Source: Methylomonas sp. UP202
Lineage (GTDB): Bacteria > Pseudomonadota > Gammaproteobacteria > Methylococcales > Methylomonadaceae
Direction of reading: 5' to 3'
Length of the DNA: 64,000 nucleotides
Assembly: GCF_029910655.1 (NCBI RefSeq)
Contig: NZ_CP123897.1
Coordinates: 4,081,547 to 4,145,546, forward strand
In this document: piece by piece, positions 10,125 through 19,659 of the stretch
How the letters are laid out: each line of letters opens with the position of its first letter
Numbering within the stretch: position 1 is the stretch's first letter
Translations under genes and position numbers: made by a program
Notes under the pieces: generated by a model
Databases searched by the model: none
What the model was told of the DNA's origin: nothing
The model's input: the letters and a program-made list of their open reading frames with translations, nothing else

Positions 10125-10898
10125 ATGCCGCCAAATCGAATTTCCCGTCCGACCGAGATGATAAAAAAACCAGCGATTGCGCGTCATAGAGGCATTTATC
10201 TGCTGCCCAACTTGTTCACCACCGGTGCGATGTTCGCCGGGTTTTACGCGATCACGTCGGCGATCAACGGCCGCTTCGAAACCGCCGCGATTTCGCTGTT
10301 CATCGCGATGGTGCTGGACGGCCTAGACGGCCGAGTGGCCCGGCTGACCAACACCCAAAGCGAATTCGGCGTGCAATACGACAGCTTGTCCGATATGGTG
10401 TCGTTCGGCGCCGCGCCGGCCATCGTCATGTATTTGTGGACCTTGTCCAGCATGGGCCAGGCCGGCCTGTTCGCCGCCTTCGTACACATGGCCGGCGGCG
10501 CGTTGCGCTTGGCGCGTTTCAACACCCAGGTCGAGGTCGCCGATAAACGTTATTTTCAGGGCTTACCCAGCCCGGCGGCTGCGGCAATTCTGGCCGGCGG
10601 CCTGTTGTTTTGCATCGAAAACGGCTACGACGTCGAGAATTTCAAATATCTGGTGCTGTTTACCACGATCAGCACCGGGCTACTGATGGTCAGCAACTTC
10701 CGCTATTCCAGCTTCAAGGAGCTCGATTTCAAAAACAAAGTGCCGTTCATCGTCGCGATTATCGCGATGCTGGTCATCGGTTTCGTGATGGCGCAACCGC
10801 AACGCATGCTGTTTTTGTTGTCGGTCGGCTACGCGCTGTCCGGCCCTATCGTCACGCTGGTGGTGCGCAAACGCCGGCTGCAAAGCCGCAAGGGCTAA
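10125..10898 (+). CDS. pssA: CDP-diacylglycerol-serine O-phosphatidyltransferase
   Basis: This integral inner-membrane enzyme makes phosphatidylserine, the precursor of phosphatidylethanolamine. The CDP-alcohol phosphotransferase signature is complete: DGLDGRVAR, eight residues, then G...D...D in FGVQYDSLSDMVSFG (about residues 65-95). Six or more membrane segments follow. The listed start gives 257 residues. An internal ATG at 10158 (MIKKPAIARHRGIYLLPN) would give 246 and matches the usual N-terminus equally well; neither has a strong Shine-Dalgarno. In many proteobacteria pssA lies between ilvC and leuA, and here that order is kept but interrupted. Confidence 0.93.
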   Translation: MPPNRISRPTEMIKKPAIARHRGIYLLPNLFTTGAMFAGFYAITSAINGRFETAAISLFIAMVLDGLDGRVARLTNTQSEFGVQYDSLSDMVSFGAAPAIVMYLWTLSSMGQAGLFAAFVHMAGGALRLARFNTQVEVADKRYFQGLPSPAAAAILAGGLLFCIENGYDVENFKYLVLFTTISTGLLMVSNFRYSSFKELDFKNKVPFIVAIIAMLVIGFVMAQPQRMLFLLSVGYALSGPIVTLVVRKRRLQSRKG

Positions 10899-10907
10899 TA
10901 AACAGTC

Positions 10908-11762
10908 ATGGCCGGGGCCGGCAAGTTCTTACAACACGCCCTGGACCGCCACTGGCAACTGTATCGCAAACGCCTGCAAACCTGCAGGCAAAGGGCCGAC
11001 GAAGACAACATCCACAAACTACGCACCGGCATCCGCCGGCTGGTGTCGGTGATAGACCTGATCCGCGCCTTGGCGCCCTGCCCGGCTCTACGCAAAGCCC
11101 GTAAAGTGCTGAAGGCGCAACTCGACCACTTCGACGATTTGCGCGATACCCAAGTCATGTTGCTGACCATCGACGCAGCCATCGTCGAACTGCCGGAATT
11201 GCGCGACTTCCACGAGCACTTGCGTCGCCGGGAGAACCGATTGCTTGGCCGCCTGGAACCCGAGATCGCCGCTTTCAGGACCGGCAATCTGCGGCGCAAA
11301 CTGAAAAAGTCCGGCCGGCGAGCAAACCGGCGCGCCGCCGACATCGATCTTGCCCAAGCCATCCCGGCCGTCGTCGATCGGGTTTATGCCGATGCGCTGG
11401 AGCGCCATGCCGCAATAGATGACAGCCATCCGGCCACGATCCATCAACTGCGGATCGCGCTGAAAAAGCTGCGTTACATGCTGGAAGCCGCGCCCGATCA
11501 AATTCCTGGACTGAAGCCGGACTTACTGGAACGCTTGCAACGCTATCTAACCGCGATGGGCGATATTCAGAACGCGGAAGTGTTGGCATCCGCCTTGGCT
11601 GAGTTCTATCGAGGCGCGCCGCCCGCACCGGTCGCCGACTATTTTCAGCGGCAACATCGGCAGCTGATGGCCGAATTCATTGCCGACCGTTACGAGATCT
11701 TTCGATTCTGGCGAGCCGCGCCCGACCAAGCTCAACCCTGGCAACCCGACCTCGCCGTTTAG
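10908..11762 (+). CDS. CHAD domain protein
   Basis: The 284-residue helical protein shows the CHAD pattern of conserved histidines and basic residues: IHKLRTGIRRL near residue 36, a DLRDTQVM segment near 80, and IHQLRIALKKLRYMLEA near 175-195. CHAD domains bind polyphosphate and are often found with polyphosphate granules or CYTH phosphatases; no CYTH domain is present in this protein. It starts 9 bp after pssA and is probably co-transcribed with it. Confidence 0.88.
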   Translation: MAGAGKFLQHALDRHWQLYRKRLQTCRQRADEDNIHKLRTGIRRLVSVIDLIRALAPCPALRKARKVLKAQLDHFDDLRDTQVMLLTIDAAIVELPELRDFHEHLRRRENRLLGRLEPEIAAFRTGNLRRKLKKSGRRANRRAADIDLAQAIPAVVDRVYADALERHAAIDDSHPATIHQLRIALKKLRYMLEAAPDQIPGLKPDLLERLQRYLTAMGDIQNAEVLASALAEFYRGAPPAPVADYFQRQHRQLMAEFIADRYEIFRFWRAAPDQAQPWQPDLAV

Positions 11763-12001
11763 GCGCAACGCCGCACTTGAGCCGCGTGGCGACTATGCAG
11801 TATAGTGCGGCCCCATGAACATCAAGACGACTTTTCCGCAGCCTACCGAATTCGCCCGACCAGTATCCGGCCATCTTGCGCTCGCCCCGTCTCCAAGACT
11901 GCTGCCCTGAGGGGCTAGCAATCATTCCACGACGACTTCAATAAACACCACTTTTTCCGCTTTCTCGGCGAGATGCCGAACGTTTCATGAACGGAGCCCT
12001 C
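11763..12001. other. Spacer upstream of leuA
   Basis: No gene is visible. It should contain the leuA promoter, but I see no clear leucine-rich leader peptide, T-box or attenuator hairpin. Confidence 0.4.
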
Positions 12002-13546
12002 ATGAAAGATTCATTGATTATTTTCGATACCACCTTGCGCGACGGCGAGCAAAGCCCCGGCGCGTCGATGACCCGCGATGAAAAAGTACGCATCGCCCGC
12101 GCCCTGGAGCGCATGAAAGTCGACGTCATCGAAGCCGGATTCCCGGCCGCCAGTCAAGGCGATTTCGAGGCGGTGCAGGCCGTCGCCGATGCGATTAAAG
12201 ACAGCACGGTCTGCGGTTTGGCCAGAGCCTTGGACAAAGACATCGACCGGGCCGGCGAGGCCTTGAAGGGCGCGAACAGTTCCCGCATCCATACCTTCAT
12301 TGCCACTTCGCCGATCCACATGGCGAAAAAGCTGAACATGCAGCCGGACCAAGTGATCGAGTACGCGGTCAAGGCCGTCAAACGCGCGCGGCAGTACACC
12401 GACAATGTCGAGTTCTCGCCGGAAGACGCCGGCCGCTCGGAAGAGGATTTTTTGTGCCGGATTCTGGAAGCGGTGATAGATGCCGGCGCGACGACCTTGA
12501 ACATCCCGGACACGGTCGGTTACAGCATGCCGCAGCAATTCGGCGCGATGATCGCCAATTTGCGGCAACGGATTCCGAACGCCGACAAGGCCGTCTTCTC
12601 GGTACATTGCCATAACGACTTGGGACTTGCGGTCGCCAACTCCTTGTCGGCGGTGATGAACGGTGCCCGTCAGGTCGAATGCACGATCAACGGCCTGGGC
12701 GAGCGCGCCGGCAACGCCTCGCTGGAGGAAGTGGTGATGGCAATCCGCACCCGCCAGGATTTTTTCCAATGCGACACCCGCTTGGACACCCGCGAGATTG
12801 TCACCTGCTCGAAGCTGGTGTCGTCCATCACCGGCTTTCCGGTACAGCCCAACAAGGCTATCGTCGGCGCCAACGCCTTTGCCCACGAATCCGGCATTCA
12901 CCAGGACGGCGTTTTGAAAAACCGCGAGACTTACGAAATCATGCGGGCCGAGGATGTAGGCTGGACCACCAACCGGATGGTGCTCGGCAAGCATTCCGGC
13001 CGCAACGCGTTCAAAACCCGAATGGCGGAACTCGGCGTGCAGTTCGATAGCGAAGCCGATTTGAACGATGCCTTCTTCCGCTTTAAGCAGTTGGCCGATA
13101 AAAAGCACGAAATCTTCGACGAGGATTTACAGGCGCTGATTTCCGAGCAAAGTTTCGAGGCCGAAGACGAACACATCAAACTGGTGGCGCTGAAAGTCTG
13201 TTCCGAGACCGGCGAAGTGCCCAACGCCACCGTAACCATCCTGTTGGACGGCAAGGAAGTCACCGGCAACGCGACCGGCGGCGGGGCGGTCGATGCCAGC
13301 CTGAAGGCCATCGAAAGCCTGGTACAAACCGGCGCGACCTTGGCTTTGTACTCGGTCAACAATATCACCACCGGCACCGATTCTCAGGGCGAAGTGACAG
13401 TCAGACTGGAAAACGCCGGCCGCATTGTCAACGGCTCCGGCGCCGATACCGACATCGTCATCGCCTCTGCCAAGGCTTACATCAACGCGGTCAACAAACT
13501 GCAAAGCCCGGATCAGCGCCAGCATCCGCAAAAGGGTGACGTGTAA
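12002..13546 (+). CDS. leuA: 2-isopropylmalate synthase
   Basis: LeuA condenses 2-oxoisovalerate with acetyl-CoA, the first committed step of leucine synthesis, using the keto acid supplied by the ilv enzymes upstream. The 514 residues comprise the HMGL-like TIM barrel, with [13 protein letters not shown] at residues 8-20 and the metal-binding [13 protein letters not shown] near 200, and the C-terminal LeuA dimer/allosteric domain (from about 370) that binds leucine. The ATG at 12002 is preceded by GGAG (11993-11996). An ATG five codons earlier at 11987 lacks such a site. Confidence 0.96.
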   Translation: MKDSLIIFDTTLRDGEQSPGASMTRDEKVRIARALERMKVDVIEAGFPAASQGDFEAVQAVADAIKDSTVCGLARALDKDIDRAGEALKGANSSRIHTFIATSPIHMAKKLNMQPDQVIEYAVKAVKRARQYTDNVEFSPEDAGRSEEDFLCRILEAVIDAGATTLNIPDTVGYSMPQQFGAMIANLRQRIPNADKAVFSVHCHNDLGLAVANSLSAVMNGARQVECTINGLGERAGNASLEEVVMAIRTRQDFFQCDTRLDTREIVTCSKLVSSITGFPVQPNKAIVGANAFAHESGIHQDGVLKNRETYEIMRAEDVGWTTNRMVLGKHSGRNAFKTRMAELGVQFDSEADLNDAFFRFKQLADKKHEIFDEDLQALISEQSFEAEDEHIKLVALKVCSETGEVPNATVTILLDGKEVTGNATGGGAVDASLKAIESLVQTGATLALYSVNNITTGTDSQGEVTVRLENAGRIVNGSGADTDIVIASAKAYINAVNKLQSPDQRQHPQKGDV

Positions 13547-13555
13547 CAGCTCGCG

Positions 13556-14425
13556 ATGGAAAAGTCGGTCCGCTTGCAATATCTGGAGGCGATGGGTATC
13601 GATGCCTGGGAACTTCGGCATCCATCTATCGTCACCGAGCAAGCGGTTGCCGCCCCTGCAGGGTGGGCATCGCCAAGCGAAGCTCACCACTTCGACGCCG
13701 CCGATAACGAAGCCGCGCCAACCGCGGAATATCCGGCCGTAGACGAAACTGCCACCGATCACCGGCACGCTGAACCGGCACTGCAAACCGCCGCATCCGA
13801 CTCGTCTTGTATATCCGAAAGCGATGCCTTCGCACCGTTGCCGCATCACCCCAAGTCTCACACCGACGACCATGCCTGGAAAGACCTGCAGCACGAAGTC
13901 GCTATCTGCCGCGCCTGCGCTCTCTACGAGACCCGCACCCAGACCGTATTCGGCGTCGGCAACAAGCATGCGACCTGGCTGCTGATCGGCGAAGCGCCGG
14001 GCCGCGACGAGGATCTGCAAGGCGAACCCTTCGTCGGGCGGGCCGGCCAATTGCTGAACGAAATGATCCGGGCTATAGGCATGCGCCGCGAGCAGGTCTA
14101 CATCGCCAACATGCTGAAATGCCGACCGCCGAATAATCGCGATCCGCGGGCCGAAGAGGTCGATGCCTGCCACGATTTTTTAAAACGCCAGATTGAACTG
14201 ATTCAACCCAAGCTCATCGTGGCCGTCGGCCGCATCGCCGCGCAAAACCTGCTAAAAACCCAGCAACCGCTGGCGCGGCTGCGCGGCATCCGCCACGAAT
14301 TGGCCGGAATACCGTTGACGGTGGTACACCACCCCGCTTATTTGCTACGCTCGTTGCCCGAAAAAGCCAAAGCCTGGGAAGACCTGCAATTCGCGCTTTC
14401 CGTTTATCAATCGCTGGAAACCTAA
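13556..14425 (+). CDS. Family 4 uracil-DNA glycosylase (iron-sulfur type)
   Basis: The enzyme excises uracil from DNA as the first step of base-excision repair. The catalytic domain begins near residue 105. CRAC (near 119-122) gives two of the cysteines expected for the 4Fe-4S cluster, and KCRPP and ACHDF could provide the others. Motif [20 protein letters not shown] lies near 145 and HHPAYLL near 263. Residues 30-100 form an Ala/His/Asp-rich low-complexity linker between a short conserved N-terminal helix ([14 protein letters not shown]) and the catalytic domain. It starts 9 bp after leuA and ends 4 bp before rimI. Confidence 0.9.
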   Translation: MEKSVRLQYLEAMGIDAWELRHPSIVTEQAVAAPAGWASPSEAHHFDAADNEAAPTAEYPAVDETATDHRHAEPALQTAASDSSCISESDAFAPLPHHPKSHTDDHAWKDLQHEVAICRACALYETRTQTVFGVGNKHATWLLIGEAPGRDEDLQGEPFVGRAGQLLNEMIRAIGMRREQVYIANMLKCRPPNNRDPRAEEVDACHDFLKRQIELIQPKLIVAVGRIAAQNLLKTQQPLARLRGIRHELAGIPLTVVHHPAYLLRSLPEKAKAWEDLQFALSVYQSLET

Positions 14426-14429
14426 CCCC

Positions 14430-14984
14430 ATGTGGAAATTGCTACACAAGCTGAAAGATGCCGTGATTTACGACGCCGACCGCGAATTTTACGCCAAGGT
14501 ATTTCCCGATTCGGTCGCGCCGCGCGACTTGCTGAGGCTGCGTAAAATGGACCACGCCGATTTACCGCGCGTGCTGACCATCGAAAATGAAAATTACGAG
14601 TTTCCGTGGTCGGAAGGCATTTTCAAGGATTGTTTTCGCGCCATCAATTACACCAACTGGGTCTGCGAAGCGCCGGACGACAGCATCGTCGGCTATTGCA
14701 TCATCTCGGTGATGGCCGGCGAGGCCCATATCATGAATATCAGCGTCAGTCCCCGCTTTCAGCGTCAGGGCGCCGGCCGCAAGATGCTAGAGCATTTGAT
14801 CGAATACGCCCGACCGCGCGCCGAAAAAATCTTCCTGGAAGTCCGCCCCAGCAACCCCGGCGCGATCGACCTGTACCGCAAGACCGGTTTTCGGGAAATC
14901 GGCGTCCGCAAGAATTACTATCCGGCCAAACAGGGCCGCGAAGACGCCATCATGTTCGAACTGGATCTGGTGCCGCGACTCTAA
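14430..14984 (+). CDS. rimI: Ribosomal protein S18 alanine N-acetyltransferase
   Basis: This is a GNAT acetyltransferase with the acetyl-CoA loop RFQRQGAGRKML (about residues 109-120) and the RimI-type EVRPSNPGAIDLYRKTGF segment (about 138-155). RimI acetylates the N-terminal alanine of S18. The product has about 35 residues before the GNAT core (MWKLLHKLKDAVIYDADREF), longer than E. coli RimI; these look coding because the frame and composition continue. An internal ATG at 14549 would give the short form. It is separated by 4 bp from the glycosylase gene. Confidence 0.85.
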   Translation: MWKLLHKLKDAVIYDADREFYAKVFPDSVAPRDLLRLRKMDHADLPRVLTIENENYEFPWSEGIFKDCFRAINYTNWVCEAPDDSIVGYCIISVMAGEAHIMNISVSPRFQRQGAGRKMLEHLIEYARPRAEKIFLEVRPSNPGAIDLYRKTGFREIGVRKNYYPAKQGREDAIMFELDLVPRL

Positions 14985-15052
14985 CACGGCCGCTTGACCG
15001 GGCCGGAAACGATGAGGTAAAACCCGCGCTAGGGTATCCACGAGACTTTCCG

Positions 15053-15829
15053 ATGACTGTTTCCGAAATTGACGGCCTGCTGTTCGATCTGGACGGCGTT
15101 CTCTACGTTGGCGACGCGGCGATTCCCGGCGCGGCGGCGGCGCTGGCGCACATCCAGTCGTTGGGCTTGCCCCGCCGCTTCGTCACCAACACCACGACCC
15201 AATCGCGCGCGCAATTGGCGGCCAAACTGCAAGCCATCGACTTGCCGATCACCGCCGACGAGATATTGACGACTCCGCACGCCGCGCGCCTCTACCTCAA
15301 ACATCGCGGCTACCGCAGCTGCCATTTTCTGGTCGCCGACGCGGTCAAGGATGAATTCGCCGAATTCAACGCCGCCGCCCAACAGCCGGACGCCGTCGTG
15401 ATCGGCGATATCGGTTCGGCCTGGAATTACGACATTCTCAACCGGGTGTTCGAAATGGCCATGGCCGGCGCCGAGCTGATCGCCTTGCACAAAGGCAAAT
15501 TCTGGCAAACAGCCGACGGCCTCAGGATGGACATCGGCGCTTTCGTCACCGGCCTGGAATATGCGACCGGCAAAACCGCCGCAGTCATGGGTAAGCCATC
15601 GCCGGCCTTTTTTGCGCTGGCCTTACGACAACTTGGCCTGCCGGCCAGCCGGATCGCGATGATAGGCGACGATATCGATTCCGATGTCGGCGGCGCTCAG
15701 CGCGCCGGACTGCAAGGTATCCTGGTCAAGACCGGCAAATACCGCGAGGCCTATACCCTAGCATCGTCAGTGCAACCCGATCTGATACTGGATTCGGTCG
15801 CCGAGCTGCCTCGGCATTTAGGACGTTAG
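15053..15829 (+). CDS. HAD-superfamily IIA phosphatase (NagD/HDHD2-like)
   Basis: The 258-residue protein has HAD motif I LFDLDGVLYVGD (residues 9-20), the C2-type cap typical of subclass IIA, motif II in FVTNTTTQ, a lysine in MGKPSPAFF, and motif IV IGDDIDSDVGGAQRAG. These enzymes dephosphorylate small metabolites; the substrate is not predictable. The ATG at 15053 is chosen because it starts just before motif I. A longer open frame upstream overlaps rimI and is spurious. Confidence 0.88.
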   Translation: MTVSEIDGLLFDLDGVLYVGDAAIPGAAAALAHIQSLGLPRRFVTNTTTQSRAQLAAKLQAIDLPITADEILTTPHAARLYLKHRGYRSCHFLVADAVKDEFAEFNAAAQQPDAVVIGDIGSAWNYDILNRVFEMAMAGAELIALHKGKFWQTADGLRMDIGAFVTGLEYATGKTAAVMGKPSPAFFALALRQLGLPASRIAMIGDDIDSDVGGAQRAGLQGILVKTGKYREAYTLASSVQPDLILDSVAELPRHLGR

Positions 15830-16558
15830 CAAGCTTGCTGTGCTGAAACAGAACTCTCGATTGCAAGCCGGCGTTTGGAAATGCAGGCATTGACGCGTGC
15901 AGCAAGCCGGACTCGGCGGACAAGCCTCAACTCGGACAACCCTCCGCCTTCACGGCCGGCGTAAGTCGCAGAGGTACCTAAACCGACTGTTTTCATCACG
16001 GCCACCCCTCGATTCTAACAAACTGAATTCGTTTTAACTCCCCGCCAAAGCCCATCGGCGCCGATGCCGATTTCCACACTCTAAAACCGGAAGGATTCCG
16101 TTTATTTGGGATTTCCGTTTCATCTAAGGCCATTCGAAAAGCCGAGGCCCGAACAGAATGCTGTTACCGAAAACGCATCCGATAATATAACAAGTTATTG
16201 ACTTACCAATCTTTTAAACCTGCTCGTTATTATTAACCTGGATTCGCGCCGAGATACGCAAGTTTAGCGCGCTTATTCCCCTGAATACACATGCTTTAAG
16301 GCACTAGAAAAATCAACAAGGAATTTTCCCAAGTGATGCCGGGAATTATTCTGTCTGGACCTGATAAGTTTCGTCCATTTTGACGAAAAATATTATCATC
16401 GACGGAAGAGCTGTCAGCGTGACAAATTGTCGCATTTTCAATAAATAATCGGAGTGCTATATTTTGGATTGGTTAATTTTTACGAAAAAAAAATAACCTC
16501 GCCCCTGCGGCTGATCACTTTTATTTCAACACCCTTGATAATCAACAGGAAATTTCAA
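15830..16558. other. Long non-coding stretch, AT-rich toward its right end
   Basis: No open frame here looks like protein. GC content falls markedly from about 16140 onward (for example around 16185-16250). The 3' half should hold the promoter of the DUF1097 gene, but I cannot place a consensus promoter. No tRNA or recognisable structured RNA is seen. Confidence 0.5.
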
Positions 16559-17104
16559 ATGGAAAAAATTACAGCACTATCTCTGAGCATCGGCATTCTT
16601 TCTGGAGTCGCCACGTATTTTGCGGTGGGCCCCGCGGCGGGCGTGTTTTTTATTTGGGCTGCAACGATTGCATGGGCGGCTTATTTCTTATTAGGCGCGG
16701 ACCGAGAGGCGGCAATTAACACGATAATCAATGGAATTTTCGGAGTGTTCATGGCCTGGGTCACCGCATTATTGCTGCTGAAAATAGATCCGGAAATCTC
16801 ATTGGGCGTCGAAATTACCACGGCATTAATCGTGGCGGGCGCGGTGATTGTACTGTGTCTGTCTGCGAATTTACCGCAATTCGCGATTATACCGGTTGGC
16901 GTTTTGGGTTACTCCTCCACCTTCGCTTATTTACTACAAACTCCCGATAAATTGAATCAGGAAGTTCTTTTAGGCGCATCGCTGAATAACCCGCTGTTGG
17001 TCATATCGATTTCGTTTATTCTCGGATCGGTATTTGGACATCTTTCGAATCAATTGGCCGGAAAACTTAGCAGTATTCCAAGCCCTCTGGTTAGAAAAAG
17101 ATAA
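16559..17104 (+). CDS. DUF1097 family inner membrane protein
   Basis: The 181-residue product is almost wholly hydrophobic, with about five or six membrane segments, and matches the DUF1097 layout (YcdZ-like) of unknown function. The start at 16559 (MEKITALSLSIG) follows AGGAAA at a good distance. An upstream ATG-bearing extension of 35 codons is in frame but AT-rich and without a ribosome site. The gene is poorer in GC than its left neighbours. Confidence 0.7.
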   Translation: MEKITALSLSIGILSGVATYFAVGPAAGVFFIWAATIAWAAYFLLGADREAAINTIINGIFGVFMAWVTALLLLKIDPEISLGVEITTALIVAGAVIVLCLSANLPQFAIIPVGVLGYSSTFAYLLQTPDKLNQEVLLGASLNNPLLVISISFILGSVFGHLSNQLAGKLSSIPSPLVRKR

Positions 17105-17239
17105 AACAGGATTAGCACCACCAGGCAAGGATGCCGAAACGCTTATACATTCAGCGAAGTCGAACAGCGAATTTGCATCCGCCCGCCGACTTCGCTCGAA
17201 GCTTTCCCCGCGGCGATAGCCATCACGGCTCAGCATTGC

Positions 17240-17890
17240 TCAGCTCGAGGCCCTAGCACTCTGATGTGCTTGCAGGCGCTTCGACATCGTTGCCGCGAAT
17301 ATCCGCAAACATTGATACGCTTCGGGTAACGTCGGCAACACGGCGGCAAGAATCCGTTCGTCGCTGGCGCCTCCTTCAATATTACCGCCGATCCGCGATT
17401 TCAGTTGTTCCAAATTATCCAAATAACTAAGGTCTTCGGTCACCAATGCGGTAATAATATTAATACTTCCCTTGACAAGATCGTAACACTGCCCGGTTTC
17501 CTTGGCGATAATACCGCTTTGCCAGAAAGACCAGCGCAAGTTAATGCCTCTCAAAAATCCATAACACCAATGCCAAATATCAGCCATCGTCTCTTCGTCA
17601 ATCTCGGAAAAATCGTACGGAAACTCTAGTTTATCGGCCAGCATCGACTTATTTGCCGACTTAACCACGGCGACTACCGCTTTTTTCAAGCGCTTAACTT
17701 GTCTTCCGTTTAAATCGGGTCTATCCCCCAAAAACAACTCCGCCATCCACTCGGATGGATCGATTATGCACGGCGTAATAGTCAGCGCATAAAAAAAACC
17801 GGTTAATCCGGCTTTGTTCAAATGCAATTCCGGAAGAACGCATTCATTTAAAGAGAATACTAGCGTGTTTAATGCTTTATTATCGATCAT
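17240..17890 (-). CDS. UPF0149 (YecA/YgfB) family protein
   Basis: The 216-residue protein has the family opening LHLNKAGLTGFFYALTITP followed by PSEWMAELF, and the helical core with DIWHWCYGFLRGI. UPF0149 proteins are small cytoplasmic helical proteins without an agreed enzymatic role; many longer members carry a C-terminal SEC-C metal motif, which is absent here. It is convergent with the DUF1097 gene. Confidence 0.75.
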   Translation of the reverse strand: MIDNKALNTLVFSLNECVLPELHLNKAGLTGFFYALTITPCIIDPSEWMAELFLGDRPDLNGRQVKRLKKAVVAVVKSANKSMLADKLEFPYDFSEIDEETMADIWHWCYGFLRGINLRWSFWQSGIIAKETGQCYDLVKGSINIITALVTEDLSYLDNLEQLKSRIGGNIEGGASDERILAAVLPTLPEAYQCLRIFAATMSKRLQAHQSARASS

Positions 17891-18311
17891 AGCCTTAAAT
17901 AATGGGTTAAGTTACTTGACACCCCAAGAGGATATTGCTCAAACCTAGCGGTCTTGAAAGGACTTTCGTCCCCGAAAATGAAGGTAGCTGGAGCGGCTTT
18001 AGCCGAGATCAAGGCGTTCCTGACCTAGATATATCGGTGATTTTCCTAGCGACTTTCATAGTAAAAGACAGCATTGTCGAAATGACTCGCCACGATTGCC
18101 AAAAAACCTGGATATGGTTTGTTTGACTTGCAACAGTAAAACCAATAAAACGTCCAAATCCGGATAAATCGGACCAACGACAGGCTCACAAATTTCACCG
18201 CCCCTTGAATAACCTCGATTTGCTCTATTAACTAAACAGGCGATGCTTTCGCCAGCCAATCCGTGGACAAAACGACTGTTTACCGCCGGCATCTATCGTT
18301 CGCCCTAGTCG
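17891..18311. other. Intergenic stretch without recognised gene
   Basis: The short frames here have no protein-like features. It presumably contains the promoter of the UPF0149 gene at its left end. Confidence 0.45.
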
Positions 18312-18566
18312 TTAATTTGCCGGGATAAACTCGGTCGATGAAAATATCACAATCGGACGAAAGTTCGCGGCAGGGTAGCGGGGATCAAACTCGCCCTGAT
18401 TCGCGGAAACTTCAGTTGTTTGCGCTTGTTGATCGCTCTCGTTGCCATCGGCGCTGTATATCAGCTTGGGCTGAAAGTAAGCTGCCGGATAGCTTTCAGA
18501 ATGCACTGAAAAACTAAAGCCCAGCAGTACCAAACTTATCGCAAACCTCATCAGAAACCTCGCCAT
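18312..18566 (-). CDS. Small exported protein with a duplicated YPAAxFxP motif
   Basis: This 84-residue protein has a signal peptide (MARFLMRFAISLVLLGFSFS, cleavage near residue 23). The mature part contains two copies of one motif, YPAAYFQPKLIY (about residues 26-37) and YPAANFRPIVIF (about 64-75), joined by an acidic, Gln-rich linker. I do not recognise a family. The internal duplication argues that it is a real gene. It would act in the periplasm or at the outer surface. Confidence 0.6.
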   Translation of the reverse strand: MARFLMRFAISLVLLGFSFSVHSESYPAAYFQPKLIYSADGNESDQQAQTTEVSANQGEFDPRYPAANFRPIVIFSSTEFIPAN

Positions 18567-19659
18567 CGTTAATCCAAGAAACCCAAAACCGACATATTAA
18601 GCCGGAGAATCAGCGCTTAAACGGCGTCGATCAACCTAGCGTCACGGCCCGCCCGATCCGAACGCCGAGTAGAAACGCGCCGCCGTGCGGCCAAAGCGCC
18701 AGCACCCAATAACGTCGCCATACCAAAGCAGGAAAAATGCCAGGTCCCGCCAGCACCTATAGCATTGATTTTTATATTTTTTTAAAAATAGAACAATCCA
18801 AGCCCGCAATCCATCCGTTTATTTTTTATGCACCTGTTAATTTTATAAACAATGATTTGTACAGTTTGCACGATACCTTTGGCAGACCCATCTCGAATCC
18901 GCCGCGCGCCATACGCAACTGTCACCTTGGCGCTGTCGCGGCGACTCGAGGTTGGACACACGGAAGGCTCCCGAGTCAAATGAATCAACGCAAGACGAAT
19001 TTGGACTGCGACAGGAGTGAATTTCGGTTCGGGAAGAATTCGAGCGCAAATTGACCAGACACCGACTTCGCCTCACACCGAACGACGATGATCCGATGGA
19101 ATTTACGGCACGAGCGGCCGCGCCGCCTGCTAAAACGATGTGAACGGCGATTTGATTCGCGAGAACGTAAGCCGCGAACCAGAAACCAATCCACCCGGCA
19201 CACCGTTCGCCCCGTCGATCGCCAACGCGTAAGCATGCGGGTCCCAGCGGACAGTTCTGATGGGGAAAATATCGAGGCCGATCTCAGCGCGCTGAACAGC
19301 CGGGACGCTGACAACCTTAAATTGCCGCAAAATCTCACGCTGGGCGGATCCGAGTCCGGCGCGTCCGACGGCGCTCGTGTTATTGGCGAAGGGAGGAATA
19401 GCGACGTTTGCCGGCAATCACCGGAAGACTCGTCGCCAAGCGGTTTAGTTGACGTCCAATGATTTGGCTGCGCCGCCTTGGATTTGACGATCGCGGCGGC
19501 CCAAAGTCCGCCCGACGGCAGGGGCAGGTTGGATACAACGGAAGCCAGCGACGCATACCCTCCAACAAGGCGTGTCCGCCAGCCCGATTGGCTGGCGGAG
19601 CGGCGCCTAAGGCCAATCTCGAGCTAATCGGCCGAGCCGGAGGACGGGGCTGGGCTTAT
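18567..19659. other. Gene-poor kilobase
   Basis: No intact gene can be supported here. The only suggestive segment is the minus-strand frame at 19130-19417, listed separately. The first 150 bases should hold the promoter of the small exported protein. Confidence 0.5.
19130..19417 (-). pseudogene. Possible decayed lipoprotein-type gene fragment
   Basis: The minus-strand frame reads VAIPPFANNTSAVG, then a helix-like stretch and LRQFKVVSV, which recalls the conserved core of envelope lipoproteins of the LptE or LpoB kind. There is no signal peptide or lipobox, and the frame degenerates after about 60 residues. It could equally be chance similarity. Confidence 0.25.

Noticed and set aside
11763..12001. 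Leucine leader peptide/attenuator before leuA
   Set aside because: No short frame with a run of leucine codons and no terminator-antiterminator hairpin pair is visible.
14606..15052. Long N-terminal extension of the HAD phosphatase frame, suggesting a fusion
   Set aside because: The extension overlaps rimI in another frame and is Arg/Pro-rich; the HAD domain starts cleanly at the ATG at 15053.
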